This document shows positions 52,071-62,091 of a DNA stretch of 64,000 nucleotides, one piece after another. The stretch is from Ruegeria conchae. Lineage in GTDB: Bacteria > Pseudomonadota > Alphaproteobacteria > Rhodobacterales > Rhodobacteraceae. Made by a program: the position numbers and the translations under genes. Where the stretch lies: the NCBI RefSeq assembly GCF_000192475.1, contig NZ_AEYW01000012.1:246591-310590 (forward strand), written 5' to 3'. The notes beneath the pieces are model-generated. The model worked only from the letters and a program-made list of their open reading frames with translations, did not search any database and was not told the origin of the DNA. Numbering within the stretch: the stretch's first letter is position 1; each line of letters starts with the position of its first letter.

Positions 52071-53051
52071 ATGAAACATCTGGCAATTGCTGCGGGAATA
52101 CTGACTGCGACATCGGCTGTTGCAGCCGACAAACCACAGTTGACCGTTTATACGTATGACAGCTTCGTCTCGGACTGGGGCCCCGGCCCAAAAGTCGAAG
52201 AAGCATTTGAGGCAGTTTGTGACTGTGACCTTAATCTTGTGGGTGTCGAAGACGGTGCCGCCCTGTTGTCACGCATCCGTCTTGAGGGTGAGAACACCGA
52301 TGCAGATGTTGTGCTGGGGCTAGATACCAATCTGATCGCCGCCGCCAAGGAAACCGGCTTGTTTGCCCCTCATTCGGTCACCGCTGATTACGCACTGCCA
52401 ATCCAATGGACCGACGATACTTTCGTTCCTTATGATTGGGGTTACTTTGCCTTTGTTCACAACGCTGATGCGTCAGCGCCCGCCAATTTTCGGGAACTGG
52501 CGGACAGCGAGGCTAAAATCATCATTCAAGACCCACGCTCATCTACGCCGGGTCTGGGCCTCCTATTGTGGGTCAAGGCGGCTTATGGTGATGAAGCCCC
52601 GGCAATCTGGGCTGACCTTTCCGACAACATCGTGACTGTGACCAAAGGCTGGTCCGAAGCTTATGGGTTGTTTCTCGATGGTGAGGCTGACATGGTGTTG
52701 AGCTATACAACATCTCCTGCCTATCATCTGATTGCCGAGGAAGATGCCAGCAAAGCAGCTGCAGCCTTTGACGAAGGCCATTATATGCAGATCGAAGTTG
52801 CGGCAAAATTGGCTGGCTCGGATCATTCAGAATTGGCCGACCAGTTTTTGAATTTCATGGTTTCCGACGCGTTCCAGCAAATCATCCCGACGACCAACTG
52901 GATGTATCCAGCCGTCACCCCGTCCTCGGGGCTGCCCGAAGGATTTGACACTCTGGTCGTTCCTCAGAAATCTCTGATTATTGATCCCAGCGAAGCTGCA
53001 ACTAAAAGAGATGAGGCCCTTTCGGAATGGCTGGGCGCACTCAGCCAGTAA
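52071..53051 (+). CDS. thiB: Thiamine ABC transporter substrate-binding protein
   Basis: 326 residues from ATG 52071 (TTGGAGGATGAT upstream). Signal peptide MKHLAIAAGILTATSAVAA, then QLTVYTYDSFVSDWGPGP as in thiamine/TPP-binding proteins. DADVVLGLDTNLIAAAKETG and VPYDWGYFAFVHN are family landmarks. It binds thiamine and its phosphates in the periplasm. Directly under the TPP riboswitch; overlaps thiP by 25 bp. Confidence 0.96.
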   Translation: MKHLAIAAGILTATSAVAADKPQLTVYTYDSFVSDWGPGPKVEEAFEAVCDCDLNLVGVEDGAALLSRIRLEGENTDADVVLGLDTNLIAAAKETGLFAPHSVTADYALPIQWTDDTFVPYDWGYFAFVHNADASAPANFRELADSEAKIIIQDPRSSTPGLGLLLWVKAAYGDEAPAIWADLSDNIVTVTKGWSEAYGLFLDGEADMVLSYTTSPAYHLIAEEDASKAAAAFDEGHYMQIEVAAKLAGSDHSELADQFLNFMVSDAFQQIIPTTNWMYPAVTPSSGLPEGFDTLVVPQKSLIIDPSEAATKRDEALSEWLGALSQ

Positions 53052-54574
53052 GCTCATGGCCAGGTATCAGCGCGGCGGCCCTTGTCGCCGCGCTGATATT
53101 GGGAACTTTGGCCACCGTTGGCTTACGAGCCGAAACCAGCGGCGGATTCAATCCCTCTGACTGGGCGGCATTGCGCTTTACGCTTTTGCAAGCAACGCTC
53201 TCTGCAGCGTTCAGTTCTATGCTGGCCATCCCAGTGGCGCGTGCATTGGCGCGGCGGCGGTTTCGTGGACGACGGGTATTGATAGCGCTCTTGGGGGTGC
53301 CATTCATCCTTCCGGTCATCGTCGCAATATTGGGATTGCTGCAGGTTTTTGGCCGCTCTGGATGGATCTCGGATGTATTGGGCGTTTTTGGCCTTCCACC
53401 AATCCAGATTTACGGGCTGCACGGAGTCGTTCTGGCCCATGTGTTTTTCAATCTCCCTCTTGCAACGCGGCTGATTTTGCAAGGATGGCAGGAGATTCCA
53501 GCAGAACGATTTCGTCTAGCCGCACAGCTTGGATGTGATGGGATGGCAATGTTTCGATTGATCGAATTGCCCATGCTGCGGCGCGTTTTGCCCGGCGTGC
53601 TGGCCGTTATCTTTGCCATCTGCCTGACCAGTTTTGCCGTTGCTCTAACGTTAGGCGGCGGCCCGCGCGCGACCACGATCGAACTCGCGATTTATCAGGC
53701 GTTTACATATGATTTCGACCTTGGCCGTGCAGCACTGCTATCCGCGTTGCAACTGGCCTTGACTGCCGCTGCCGCTCTGGCGGCCCTGAAGTTTTCGAGA
53801 GGGGACGGCTTTGGGGCGGGCCTCAACCGTGCGATCCGCCGTTGGGATGGTGGAACGCCCTTGTTGGACGCGTTTTGGATTATCGCCGCTGCAACATTCT
53901 TACTTTTGCCGTTGGCATCTGTGGTGATTTCAGGCGCGTTGGGACTGTTCGAACTGCCGACCCTAGTGTTTCGCGCAGCCGCCATTTCAATCCTCGTGGC
54001 CACCATCAGCACCATGCTGTTGTTGCTGCTCGCGGTGCCTATGGCTGTTTCTGCGGCGACCGGAAGGTATGGCATCGTTGAATTATGCGGCATTCTCGGC
54101 CTCGCTGCATCACCACTGGTTATCGGCACCGGTCTGTTTATTCTGATCCGCCCTGTCGCCAATCCAGCTATGCTGGCCCTTCCTGTCACTGCACTGGTTA
54201 ACGCCGTGATGGCCTTACCTTTCGCGCTTCGAATACTCGTGCCCGCTGCGCGCGACACGATAGAACGGCACAGACGTTTGGCCCTGTCTTTGGATATGAA
54301 CAAACGCACATTTTTCACCCGCATCATAGTGATGCGTCTTCGCCCTCAAATTGGTTTTGCTGCGGGTTTGGCTGCTGCCCTATCGATGGGTGACCTTGGC
54401 GTAATCGCATTGTTCGCTGATGCGCAAATCGCAACCCTTCCATTGCAAATTTATCGCCTTATGGGGGCCTACCAAATGCAAGCGGCTGCGGGTGGAGCGT
54501 TGGTGCTGCTTCTGCTTTCGATGGGTGTGTTTTGGATACTGGATCGCGGAGGGCGTTGGCATGCTGAAGCTTGA
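53027..54574 (+). CDS. thiP: Thiamine ABC transporter permease
   Basis: 515 residues, about 12 helices, two fused permease halves as in ThiP. Each half holds an EAA-type cytoplasmic loop (QEIPAERFRLAAQLGCDG near 150 and RHRRLALSLDMNKRTFF near 415). The start ATG 53027 lies inside thiB; the next candidates would remove the first cytoplasmic residues. The ATPase thiQ overlaps its end by 14 bp. Confidence 0.95.
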   Translation: MAGRTQPVSSWPGISAAALVAALILGTLATVGLRAETSGGFNPSDWAALRFTLLQATLSAAFSSMLAIPVARALARRRFRGRRVLIALLGVPFILPVIVAILGLLQVFGRSGWISDVLGVFGLPPIQIYGLHGVVLAHVFFNLPLATRLILQGWQEIPAERFRLAAQLGCDGMAMFRLIELPMLRRVLPGVLAVIFAICLTSFAVALTLGGGPRATTIELAIYQAFTYDFDLGRAALLSALQLALTAAAALAALKFSRGDGFGAGLNRAIRRWDGGTPLLDAFWIIAAATFLLLPLASVVISGALGLFELPTLVFRAAAISILVATISTMLLLLLAVPMAVSAATGRYGIVELCGILGLAASPLVIGTGLFILIRPVANPAMLALPVTALVNAVMALPFALRILVPAARDTIERHRRLALSLDMNKRTFFTRIIVMRLRPQIGFAAGLAAALSMGDLGVIALFADAQIATLPLQIYRLMGAYQMQAAAGGALVLLLLSMGVFWILDRGGRWHAEA

Positions 54575-55253
54575 TGAATGCATTATCTCGAACGGCAGCT
54601 TTCTGCTGAATGCCGATTTCGAAATCGAAACTGGAGCCAAGGTCGCGGTCATTGGCCCATCTGGTGCGGGGAAATCTACGTTGTTGGAAACCATCGCCGG
54701 ATTTCGGGATTTGAAGGCCGGACAGATGCATTGGAATGACCAAAGTATGACCACCCTGCCTCCGGGGAAAAGACCGCTTGCGATGCTGTTTCAGGACGGA
54801 AATTTGTTCCCGCATCTGACCGCCGCCCAAAATGTTGGCTTGGGCATCCGCCCGAATGGGCGCTTATCAGATGAAGAAAAGGAAATGGTGAAGTCAGCCT
54901 TGCATCGCGTTGGCCTACCGGAAATGGGAACCAGAAAACCTGCCGAATTGTCCGGAGGACAACAGAGCCGGGTCGCGCTGGCCAGGATATTGGTTCAAAA
55001 GCGAGATGTCTTGTTGCTGGATGAACCCTTTGCCGCCCTTGGTCCTGCGCTAAAGGCCGAGATGTTAGATCTGGTGGCGGATCTGGTGGCTGAGACCGGA
55101 ACAACGCTGCTTATGGTTAGTCATGATCCTCAGGATGCGCTTCGGATAACCGAGCAAACGGTATTTATTACGGATCAAGTTGCACACGCACCTGTTGCAA
55201 CCAAGCAGCTATTTGAAAATCCACCTCCTGCGCTGCGTGATTATCTGGGGTAG
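54561..55253 (+). CDS. thiQ: Thiamine ABC transporter ATP-binding protein
   Basis: 230 residues from ATG 54561, preceded by GGAGGGCG. Walker A GPSGAGKST (32-40), Q-loop LFQDGNLFPHL, signature LSGGQQSRVALARIL, Walker B VLLLDEPFAAL and switch His in MVSHDPQDAL are complete. Energises ThiP. Its 3' end overlaps the convergent molybdenum-carrier-like gene by 13 bp. Confidence 0.95.
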   Translation: MLKLDECIISNGSFLLNADFEIETGAKVAVIGPSGAGKSTLLETIAGFRDLKAGQMHWNDQSMTTLPPGKRPLAMLFQDGNLFPHLTAAQNVGLGIRPNGRLSDEEKEMVKSALHRVGLPEMGTRKPAELSGGQQSRVALARILVQKRDVLLLDEPFAALGPALKAEMLDLVADLVAETGTTLLMVSHDPQDALRITEQTVFITDQVAHAPVATKQLFENPPPALRDYLG

Positions 55254-55720
55254 GCAAATTCATCGATACAACCCTCAAGCAGATCTCGCACCTGCACATC
55301 CAGACCGGGCGCCTCTGACCCGCGCGGACCGGCAATGTTCAAGACTTCAACCGGATTTTTGCGCAGCCAATCTCGCAGTTTTTGTTGGCAAAACTCCGTT
55401 CCCTGCCTGACATCTAGCACCAGGTAAGGCTTTCCGGCCTCCCTTGCAAAAACAACCGTTTGTTGCGTGCCAGGACTGTCTGAACCATTCACAACTATCA
55501 GCGTTGCATCGCTGGACTGAACGTTCAGCTTTGTCCGCTCGATCACTTCCGGTGAATGGGTCTCGACCAATCCAGCGTACTCAACAGGGATCAGACCGGC
55601 CTCGTTCGTTCTGCCTTTTGGGACCCAACCACCATAAAGGATTTGGTGCTTTCGTGCGAAACCCAGGGCAGCCAAATCAACGCCCGTTTGCCCACCCGCC
55701 ACGATTTTGGAAACAGACAT
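55241..55720 (-). CDS. Putative molybdenum carrier protein (Rossmann/DprA-like)
   Basis: 159 residues. The N-terminus SKIVAGGQTGVDLAALGFAR and GGWVPKGRTNEAG identify the molybdenum-cofactor-carrier-like family, related to the TIGR00725/DprA Rossmann fold. SDATLIVVNGSDSPGTQQT near 70-88 is the nucleotide or ligand loop. True cofactor binding is not proven for most members. It lies 17 bp after the epimerase gene on the same strand, so it may be the tail of the hydroxyproline operon. Confidence 0.75.
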   Translation of the reverse strand: MSVSKIVAGGQTGVDLAALGFARKHQILYGGWVPKGRTNEAGLIPVEYAGLVETHSPEVIERTKLNVQSSDATLIVVNGSDSPGTQQTVVFAREAGKPYLVLDVRQGTEFCQQKLRDWLRKNPVEVLNIAGPRGSEAPGLDVQVRDLLEGCIDEFAYPR

Positions 55721-55737
55721 TCATTTCTGCCCTTTAG

Positions 55738-56673
55738 TTACGGTCTGATTATTCCGGTTCGGAACGGATCACCCTCAGCAAAGATCAATGTGCTTTCAGC
55801 CATCACGTATGCTTGCCCGGTTAAACTTGGAACAACACCCCCAACCTGCCCGGGTTCATAGAACAACCGGTAGCTACTTCCGATCACACTCTCCTGCACA
55901 ATCTCTTCTCCGGCTCGCAGCTGCCCACTGGCCGCCAGACAAGCCAAACGCGCCGAACTGCCGGTGCCGCAGGGTGAGCGGTCATAATCGTTATCAGGGC
56001 ATAGAACAAAGTTTCGGCTGTGGACCCCTTTATTCGGAGACTTGCCTTGCAAAATAACATGGTCGACAGGCTCGCCATTCTCACCGCCAACACCATGGGA
56101 GATACAGGCTTCGCGGATAGCAATGGTAAAGTCAGTCAATGAACGGATGTTTGCAGGTTCAACAGACATTGGGCTCGGGTCGACAATAAAAAACCAATTG
56201 CCGCCATAAGCTACGTCTCCGGTCACTGACCCGTAGCCGTCGACATCAATAGTAACCGCCTGACGCACCCGGCGGCTTTCGATATTCGTAACCTCAACGG
56301 TGTTTGGGTCCTTCAGGTCAATCACCACTTCTCCTGCAGGGGTTTCGATCCGGTGCACACCGACTCCGATCCGACCCAAATGAGCCAGTGTCACACCCAG
56401 ACCGATCGTGCCATGCCCGCACATCCCCAGCACCGCATCAGCGTCAAAATAGATAACGCCCGCGGCACAGGCCGGGTTTACGGGCTCCACAAGAAGTGCA
56501 CCAACCATTCCGGGCTGGCCACGCGGCTCTAGCAGAATGGATTTGTAGAACTGCTCGTGCTGCATCGCCAATCGTTCTGCCCGCTCTGCCACCGACCCCG
56601 ACCCCAGATCGGGACCGCCATCCAGAATGACACGCGTGGGCATTCCCCCGGTATGGCTGTCGATCACATGCAT
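55738..56673 (-). CDS. 4-hydroxyproline 2-epimerase (proline racemase family)
   Basis: 311 residues. Both catalytic cysteines are present: C85 in VLGMCGHGTIG and C235 in RSPCGTGSSARLA, which separates epimerases/racemases from the Cys/Thr dehydratases of the family. The start IDSHTGGMPTRVILDGGPD is typical. It interconverts trans-4-hydroxy-L-proline and cis-4-hydroxy-D-proline, the first step of hydroxyproline use. It overlaps the DHDPS-family gene by 10 bp. Proline racemase activity cannot be excluded, but the partner gene favours hydroxyproline. Confidence 0.88.
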   Translation of the reverse strand: MHVIDSHTGGMPTRVILDGGPDLGSGSVAERAERLAMQHEQFYKSILLEPRGQPGMVGALLVEPVNPACAAGVIYFDADAVLGMCGHGTIGLGVTLAHLGRIGVGVHRIETPAGEVVIDLKDPNTVEVTNIESRRVRQAVTIDVDGYGSVTGDVAYGGNWFFIVDPSPMSVEPANIRSLTDFTIAIREACISHGVGGENGEPVDHVILQGKSPNKGVHSRNFVLCPDNDYDRSPCGTGSSARLACLAASGQLRAGEEIVQESVIGSSYRLFYEPGQVGGVVPSLTGQAYVMAESTLIFAEGDPFRTGIIRP

Positions 56674-57623
56674 TCAGCGATGACCCCACCCTGTTGGACC
56701 CAGTCGTTGAACCAGTTGCGGAAAAGTTCATACTGCTGTTCGCAATAGTTTCGCTGCGCGTCAGACAACTCGTCTGTTTCGTTGAAATGCAGACGGTATT
56801 CATCTTCACCATTCAGGACCAGAAGATGTTTATAGTACAGAACGAGGTCCGTACCTTCGTCAAAACTTGCCAATACGCCAAACGCCTCATCCAATTCGCG
56901 TGCGCGCAGGCGGGCTTCGGCGTGACCAGTCGCGGCTTTCTTGGCCAGTGCCGCCAGCAGCAGCGCCTCTTTCGGCAGCGCCGTGCCGATCCCAGTAATT
57001 GACCCCGTGGCTCCACAATTTACGAAACCGTGATAGACCTCGGTGTCTACACCGACCATTAACGTAACCTGATCGTCCTTAGACGTAATGAATTCGGCAG
57101 CATATCTCAGATCGTCTTTGCCTCCGAATTCTTTGAAACCGACCAGATTTGGATGTTCGGCCCGGAGTGCGAAAAACAAGTCAGCGCGGGTCGCAAAACC
57201 GTATACTGGGCTGTTATAGATAATCGCTGGAACGTCGGGTGCTGCTGATAAGATGGCTTTGAAATGGTTCTTTTGTGCCGCGATCGACGAGCCACGCGAA
57301 AGAACACGTGGAATAACCATCAGACCTGATGCGCCCACTTTCTGCGCATGAGCTGCATGCGCGACCGCTGATTTTGAGTTAATGGCACCTGTGCCAACAA
57401 CCACAGGCAATCCAGCATCAACCAGCCTTTCAACGCCTTCCATCCTTTGCGCATCCGTTAGCAAAGGCCAATCGCCCATCGATCCACAATACACCACGGC
57501 AGACATGCCGGCGTCGATCATCTCTTTGCCCTTTTTGACCAGAGCATCGAAATCCGGCGCCCGATTAGGCAGGCAGGGTGTCATTAATGCAGGCATCGTG
57601 CCGGCAAAGATATTCTGCGTCAT
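56664..57623 (-). CDS. DHDPS-family lyase, probable 1-pyrroline-4-hydroxy-2-carboxylate deaminase
   Basis: 319 residues, class I aldolase barrel. The Schiff-base lysine is K164 in LVGFKEFGGKDD and the catalytic tyrosine Y136 in AIIYNSPVYG; the substrate loop VVYCGSMGDWPLLT replaces the GTTGE of dihydrodipicolinate synthase, so it is not DapA. Next to a hydroxyproline epimerase, the known member is the deaminase that turns the pyrroline into 2-oxoglutarate semialdehyde. First structural gene after the XRE-cupin regulator. Confidence 0.85.
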   Translation of the reverse strand: MTQNIFAGTMPALMTPCLPNRAPDFDALVKKGKEMIDAGMSAVVYCGSMGDWPLLTDAQRMEGVERLVDAGLPVVVGTGAINSKSAVAHAAHAQKVGASGLMVIPRVLSRGSSIAAQKNHFKAILSAAPDVPAIIYNSPVYGFATRADLFFALRAEHPNLVGFKEFGGKDDLRYAAEFITSKDDQVTLMVGVDTEVYHGFVNCGATGSITGIGTALPKEALLLAALAKKAATGHAEARLRARELDEAFGVLASFDEGTDLVLYYKHLLVLNGEDEYRLHFNETDELSDAQRNYCEQQYELFRNWFNDWVQQGGVIAECM

Positions 57624-57713
57624 GTGCTTCTTCTTTTTTTGGATTGAGAGTGCTCAAATTCAAATTCCGCCTCAACAACAACAAGGTTATCAAAACAAAC
57701 CGTCACATCGGTT

Positions 57714-58316
57714 TCACTCGAGCGATACCCACAACACTTGGGCATCTTCTTTGCTGGTTGAGATGCATCCATGCCCCATACTGCTGTCGTAATATAGTGA
57801 ATCCCCGGCTTTCATGGACAATGGTCGGTAGTGTTCGGAAACAAACGTCAACTCGCCGCTGATTACATACATGAACTCTTCGCCACTGTGCCTGATCCAA
57901 GTATCATACTCTGAAATATCTCTGGCTTTGATCGTCGCGATATAGGGAAGCATCCGCTTGCTTGTGAGCTCTGTGCACAGAAGCTCATGCAAATAGGTAG
58001 GTGTGTTCTTGATTTCGCCCTCACCCTTGGCGGTGAAATCGCGTCGCCCTGATATACCGGTCTGTCCTGACTGCAGGAACAGTTGAGGCGTGCTCATACC
58101 CAGTGCCTGTGTCAGCCTTCGCACGATGTCAAAACTGGGTCGCGTTTGATTGTTTTCAATTTTCGAAAGCGTGGATCGACCGATTCCCGCTGCCCGACCA
58201 GCCTCTTCCAAAGTCCAGCCTTTTTCACGACGCGCATCACGGATCGAGCGTCCTAGTACAGCTCCATCGCCCAATTCATCCGGTCCAGAAGTATCATTTG
58301 GGTGGTCCTCAACCAT
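57714..58316 (-). CDS. XRE-family regulator with C-terminal cupin domain
   Basis: 200 residues. Helix-turn-helix (about 22-77) contains GWTLEEAGRAAGIGRSTLSKIENN and RPSFDIVRRLTQALGM; the cupin barrel (about 110-198) has RHSGEEFMYVISGELTFV and LKAGDSLYYDSSMGHGC-like turns (read LSMKAGDSLYYDSS), the latter holding the metal-type His. Such proteins sense small ligands through the cupin. It is divergent from glyA and upstream of the hydroxyproline genes on its own strand, so it may regulate both. Confidence 0.9.
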   Translation of the reverse strand: MVEDHPNDTSGPDELGDGAVLGRSIRDARREKGWTLEEAGRAAGIGRSTLSKIENNQTRPSFDIVRRLTQALGMSTPQLFLQSGQTGISGRRDFTAKGEGEIKNTPTYLHELLCTELTSKRMLPYIATIKARDISEYDTWIRHSGEEFMYVISGELTFVSEHYRPLSMKAGDSLYYDSSMGHGCISTSKEDAQVLWVSLE

Positions 58317-58415
58317 ATAATTCTCCCCCTTTTCTGAAGGTTAAAGGTTTCCACAACATCCTACAACTTTCCTGTTGCTAAATATTTGTTGCCTTATCGG
58401 TACATTATCCACTAT

Positions 58416-58432
58416 AGGAAACTTAATTTCCT
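58416..58432. promoter_or_regulatory. Candidate operator between XRE-cupin gene and glyA
   Basis: AGGAAA-CTTAA-TTTCCT, a perfect 6-bp inverted repeat with 5-bp spacer, about 30 bp before glyA. A related AACTTTCCTGTT lies at about 58366-58377. Size and position suit an XRE dimer; binding is inferred. Confidence 0.5.
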
Positions 58433-58462
58433 GCTTGGGGAGCATGGTCGATGGAGGAGATA

Positions 58463-59716
58463 ATGTTCAAAAAGTCGCTCATTGAAGCCGATCCGGTCAT
58501 CGCGTCATCGATTGCGCGCGAAGGCAAACGTCAGGCTGAACAGATCGAACTGATCGCTTCTGAAAATATTGTCTCTCAGGCTGTGATTGATGCACAGGGT
58601 TCTGTGCTGACCAACAAATATGCCGAAGGCTATCCTGGCCGCCGCTATTATGGTGGATGCGAATATGTGGATGAAGTCGAGGCCGAAGCGATCGAACGGT
58701 TGAAACAATTGTTCGGTTGCGAATATGCAAACGTCCAACCCCATTCGGGTGCACAGGCCAACGGGGCCGTCAAACTGGCGCTACTTAGCCCTGGCGATAC
58801 CATCCTGGGTATGTCGCTGGATGCTGGTGGCCACCTGACTCACGGCGCAAAACCTGCCCAATCCGGCAAGTGGTTCCGTCCGGTCCAGTACGGACTGACC
58901 GAAGCCGGGCTGATTGATTATGATCAGGTTGAGGCACTTGCCAAAGCCGAAAAACCCCAACTGATCATTGCAGGCGCATCGGCCTATTCGCAAAAAATTG
59001 ACTTTGCACGCTTCCGCGCCATCGCGGATGAAGTTGGTGCTTGGTTGCTGGCCGACATGGCCCACATAGCAGGGCTTGTCGCGACGGGTCTGCATCCTTC
59101 GCCAGTTGGCCACGCCCACGTTATAACATCAACCACGCACAAAACCCTGCGTGGACCGCGTGGCGGGGTTATTCTGACCAACGACGAAGCGTTAGCAAAA
59201 AAGATGAACTCAGCCGTTTTCCCCGGCTTGCAGGGCGGCCCTCTGATGCATGTGATTGCAGGAAAAGCCGTTGCATTTGGAGAAGCACTGAAACCCGAAT
59301 TCAAAGAGTATATGAAGCGTGTCGTGGTTAGCGCGTCAGCATTGGCGAATGTAATGATAGCGCGCGGCTGCGATATCGTTTCGGGTGGAACCGAAAACCA
59401 CCTGATGCTGGTCGACCTGCGCCCAATCGGCGTAACCGGCAAAGACGCTGAAGCTGCGCTGGAGCGTGCAGGCTTCACTTGCAACAAAAACAGCGTTCCG
59501 GGTGACCCCCAGAAACCAACGATCACCAGCGGCATTCGTTTGGGCACCGCAGCTGGCTGCAGTCGCGGCTTTGGTTCGGAAGAGTTCAAGCAGATCGGTC
59601 ACTTGATCGGCAATGTATTGGACGCATTGGCCCAATCGCCGGACGGGGATGAAGCCGTCGAAAAGGAAACCCGCGAAAAAGTCCGCGCCCTTTGCGCAAG
59701 CCACCCGATCTACTGA
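58463..59716 (+). CDS. glyA: Serine hydroxymethyltransferase
   Basis: 417 residues. ATG 58463 is preceded by GGAGGAGATA; the ATG four codons earlier is part of that site. PLP lysine K227 in [15 protein letters not shown], and [29 protein letters not shown] and GAQANGAV are the family hallmarks. It interconverts serine and glycine with tetrahydrofolate; cytoplasmic. Heading an operon with lpd, lipA and an Na+/alanine-glycine symporter, it is probably a pathway-specific copy for glycine or N-methyl amine use rather than the housekeeping one (inference). Confidence 0.97.
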   Translation: MFKKSLIEADPVIASSIAREGKRQAEQIELIASENIVSQAVIDAQGSVLTNKYAEGYPGRRYYGGCEYVDEVEAEAIERLKQLFGCEYANVQPHSGAQANGAVKLALLSPGDTILGMSLDAGGHLTHGAKPAQSGKWFRPVQYGLTEAGLIDYDQVEALAKAEKPQLIIAGASAYSQKIDFARFRAIADEVGAWLLADMAHIAGLVATGLHPSPVGHAHVITSTTHKTLRGPRGGVILTNDEALAKKMNSAVFPGLQGGPLMHVIAGKAVAFGEALKPEFKEYMKRVVVSASALANVMIARGCDIVSGGTENHLMLVDLRPIGVTGKDAEAALERAGFTCNKNSVPGDPQKPTITSGIRLGTAAGCSRGFGSEEFKQIGHLIGNVLDALAQSPDGDEAVEKETREKVRALCASHPIY

Positions 59717-59727
59717 GAGAAGACCAA

Positions 59728-61107
59728 ATGACTTACGATCTTATTGTCATCGGGGGCGGACCAGGCGGCTATGTCGCCGCGATCCGCGCAGCTCAATTGG
59801 GCATGAAAGTAGCGTGCGTTGAGGGCCGTGGTGCGCTCGGCGGGACTTGTTTGAATGTGGGGTGCATACCCTCCAAAGCGTTGCTGACCTCCTCGGCCAA
59901 ATATGCCGAACTTGCACATCTCTCCTCCCACGGTATTGCGGTCGAGGGGGCCAGCATCAATGTACCAGCGATGATGGGCCGCAAGGACAAGATCGTAGGC
60001 GACCTGACCAAAGGCATCGCGTTCCTGTTCAAGAAAAACGGCGTCGATCTGATCGAGGGGTGGGCCAGCATTCCCACCGCCGGGCAAGTTAAAGTTGGAG
60101 AAGATGTCCACACAGCCAAGAACATCCTGATTGCCACGGGCTCGGAACCCACACCATTGCCGGGAATCGAGATAGACGAGCAGGACATCCTCAGCTCAAC
60201 AGGTGCGATCGCATTGGAGACGGTTCCCGAACATCTGGTGGTGATCGGTGCAGGCGTTATCGGTTTGGAGCTAGGGCAGGTCTGGGCACGTCTGGGCGCT
60301 AAGGTCACGGTGGTCGAATATCTGGATCGGGTGTTGCCCGGAATTGACGGTGAGATTGCCAAACTGGCGCAGCGTGCCCTGTCCAAACGCGGATTGAAGT
60401 TCCAATTGGGACGGGCGTTGAAATCGGTCGACAAAACGGATGCAGGTCTGACCCTGACCGTGGATCGCGTTGGTAAGGACAAGGAAGAAGCGATTGGGGC
60501 CGACAAGGTGTTGATTGCTGTCGGTCGCCGCCCCGTCACCCGAGGGCTTGGCTTGGGAGAGCTGGGTGTGGCTGTGAACGAACGTGGCGTCATAGAAGTT
60601 GACAATACATTTCAAACATCAGTGCCAGGCATTTACGCCATCGGTGACTGCGTTCCCGGCCCAATGTTGGCACATAAAGCCGAAGAAGACGGTGTTGCCT
60701 GCGTTGAGATGCTGGCAGGCGAAGCCGGGCATGTCGATTACAACACCGTGCCGGGCGTTGTGTACACAGATCCCGAGGTCGCCTCAGTAGGATTGACCGA
60801 AGAAGCGCTGAAAGACGCCGGAGCCGAGTATTCCGTCGGCAAATTCGCCTTCATGGCGAACTCGCGCGCGCGCTCGACCGGAGAAACAGACGGTGCGGTG
60901 AAAGTACTGGCAGACACTAACGGCAAGATTCTGGGCGCGCATATCTGTGGCGCTCATGGTGGCGATCTGATCGCAGAATTGGTGTTGGCGATGACAAAGC
61001 GGGCGACCGTGTCCGAAGTTGCAGCAAGCTGCCATGCGCATCCTGCGATGGGTGAGGCTGTCAAAGAAGCCTGCCTCGACGCCCTAGGCCGCGCGATTCA
61101 CGCCTAA
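59728..61107 (+). CDS. lpd: Dihydrolipoyl dehydrogenase
   Basis: 459 residues from ATG 59728 with GAGAGAAG upstream. FAD motif [19 protein letters not shown], redox disulfide C41/C46 in [16 protein letters not shown] motif [20 protein letters not shown] near 175-194, and C-terminal [14 protein letters not shown] with the catalytic His-Glu pair. It reoxidises lipoyl groups of 2-oxo acid dehydrogenases or the glycine cleavage H-protein. With glyA and lipA next to it, glycine cleavage is the likeliest partner, although no gcvT/H/P is in the window. Confidence 0.96.
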   Translation: MTYDLIVIGGGPGGYVAAIRAAQLGMKVACVEGRGALGGTCLNVGCIPSKALLTSSAKYAELAHLSSHGIAVEGASINVPAMMGRKDKIVGDLTKGIAFLFKKNGVDLIEGWASIPTAGQVKVGEDVHTAKNILIATGSEPTPLPGIEIDEQDILSSTGAIALETVPEHLVVIGAGVIGLELGQVWARLGAKVTVVEYLDRVLPGIDGEIAKLAQRALSKRGLKFQLGRALKSVDKTDAGLTLTVDRVGKDKEEAIGADKVLIAVGRRPVTRGLGLGELGVAVNERGVIEVDNTFQTSVPGIYAIGDCVPGPMLAHKAEEDGVACVEMLAGEAGHVDYNTVPGVVYTDPEVASVGLTEEALKDAGAEYSVGKFAFMANSRARSTGETDGAVKVLADTNGKILGAHICGAHGGDLIAELVLAMTKRATVSEVAASCHAHPAMGEAVKEACLDALGRAIHA

Positions 61108-61121
61108 ACCGGAGCCGCCAG

Positions 61122-62066
61122 ATGACCATCCAGCTTCGCCCCCGTCACCCGGAAAAAGCCAAAAAGGCAGACAGCGTCATCCCGCGCAAACCCAAGTGGA
61201 TTCGCAAGAAAAAGGTGGAAGGCCCCGAGTTTTATGAAACCCGCCGCCTGATGCGGGACCACGATCTCGTGACGGTCTGCGAAGAGGCAGCCTGCCCAAA
61301 TATCGGTGAATGCTGGTCTAAGCGGCACGCTACCATGATGATTATGGGCGAAGTCTGCACGCGCGGCTGTTCATTCTGCAATGTCTCAACCGGGCGTCCC
61401 GATGCCCTGGATGTTTTCGAACCTGGTCGGGTGGCCGCAGCGGTGAAGAAACTGGGCTTGCGTCATGTCGTCATCACATCTGTTGATCGCGATGACTTAA
61501 CCGATGGCGGGGCTGAGCACATTGCACAGACAATCCGTGCGGTCCGCCATCAGAACTCTACCACGACGATCGAGGTTCTGACCCCCGATTTTCTGGGTAA
61601 GGGCGAAGCTGCAGAAGTGGTGTTCGAGGCTGCTCCGGATGTGTTCAACCACAATCTTGAGACTGTACCGCACCTCTACCCAACTGTACGCCCGGGTGCG
61701 CGTTACTATACTTCGCTACGGTTGCTGGACGATGCCAAACGCGCAAATCCCGAAGTTTTCACCAAATCCGGTTTGATGGTTGGATTAGGCGAAACGCTGA
61801 ATGATGTCCGACAAGTCATGGATGATCTGCGTGCCGCAAACGTCGATTTCTTGACAGTCGGTCAATACCTGCAGCCGACGCCGAAACATCACCCGATCGA
61901 CCAATTCTGGATTCCGGAAGAATTCGCCCAACTGGAACAAATCGCGCGTTCCAAGGGCTTTTTGCACGTGTCAGCAACCCCGCTGACCCGTTCGTCGTTC
62001 CACGCGGACGAAGACTTTGCCGCCCTTAAGCAAGCCCGCCAGCGGGCCATCGCAAACAGGGCATAA
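61122..62066 (+). CDS. lipA: Lipoyl synthase
   Basis: 314 residues. Radical-SAM enzyme inserting two sulfurs into octanoyl groups. The auxiliary cluster motif C53-C58-C64 ([14 protein letters not shown]) and the SAM cluster motif C79-C83-C86 ([11 protein letters not shown]) are intact, and the conserved C-terminal serine is in [10 protein letters not shown]. It lies 14 bp after lpd. lipB is not adjacent, so this lipA may be an extra copy serving the operon's own lipoyl enzyme. Confidence 0.97.
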   Translation: MTIQLRPRHPEKAKKADSVIPRKPKWIRKKKVEGPEFYETRRLMRDHDLVTVCEEAACPNIGECWSKRHATMMIMGEVCTRGCSFCNVSTGRPDALDVFEPGRVAAAVKKLGLRHVVITSVDRDDLTDGGAEHIAQTIRAVRHQNSTTTIEVLTPDFLGKGEAAEVVFEAAPDVFNHNLETVPHLYPTVRPGARYYTSLRLLDDAKRANPEVFTKSGLMVGLGETLNDVRQVMDDLRAANVDFLTVGQYLQPTPKHHPIDQFWIPEEFAQLEQIARSKGFLHVSATPLTRSSFHADEDFAALKQARQRAIANRA

Positions 62067-62091
62067 ACCTGACGCAAATGGGAGGGAAACC

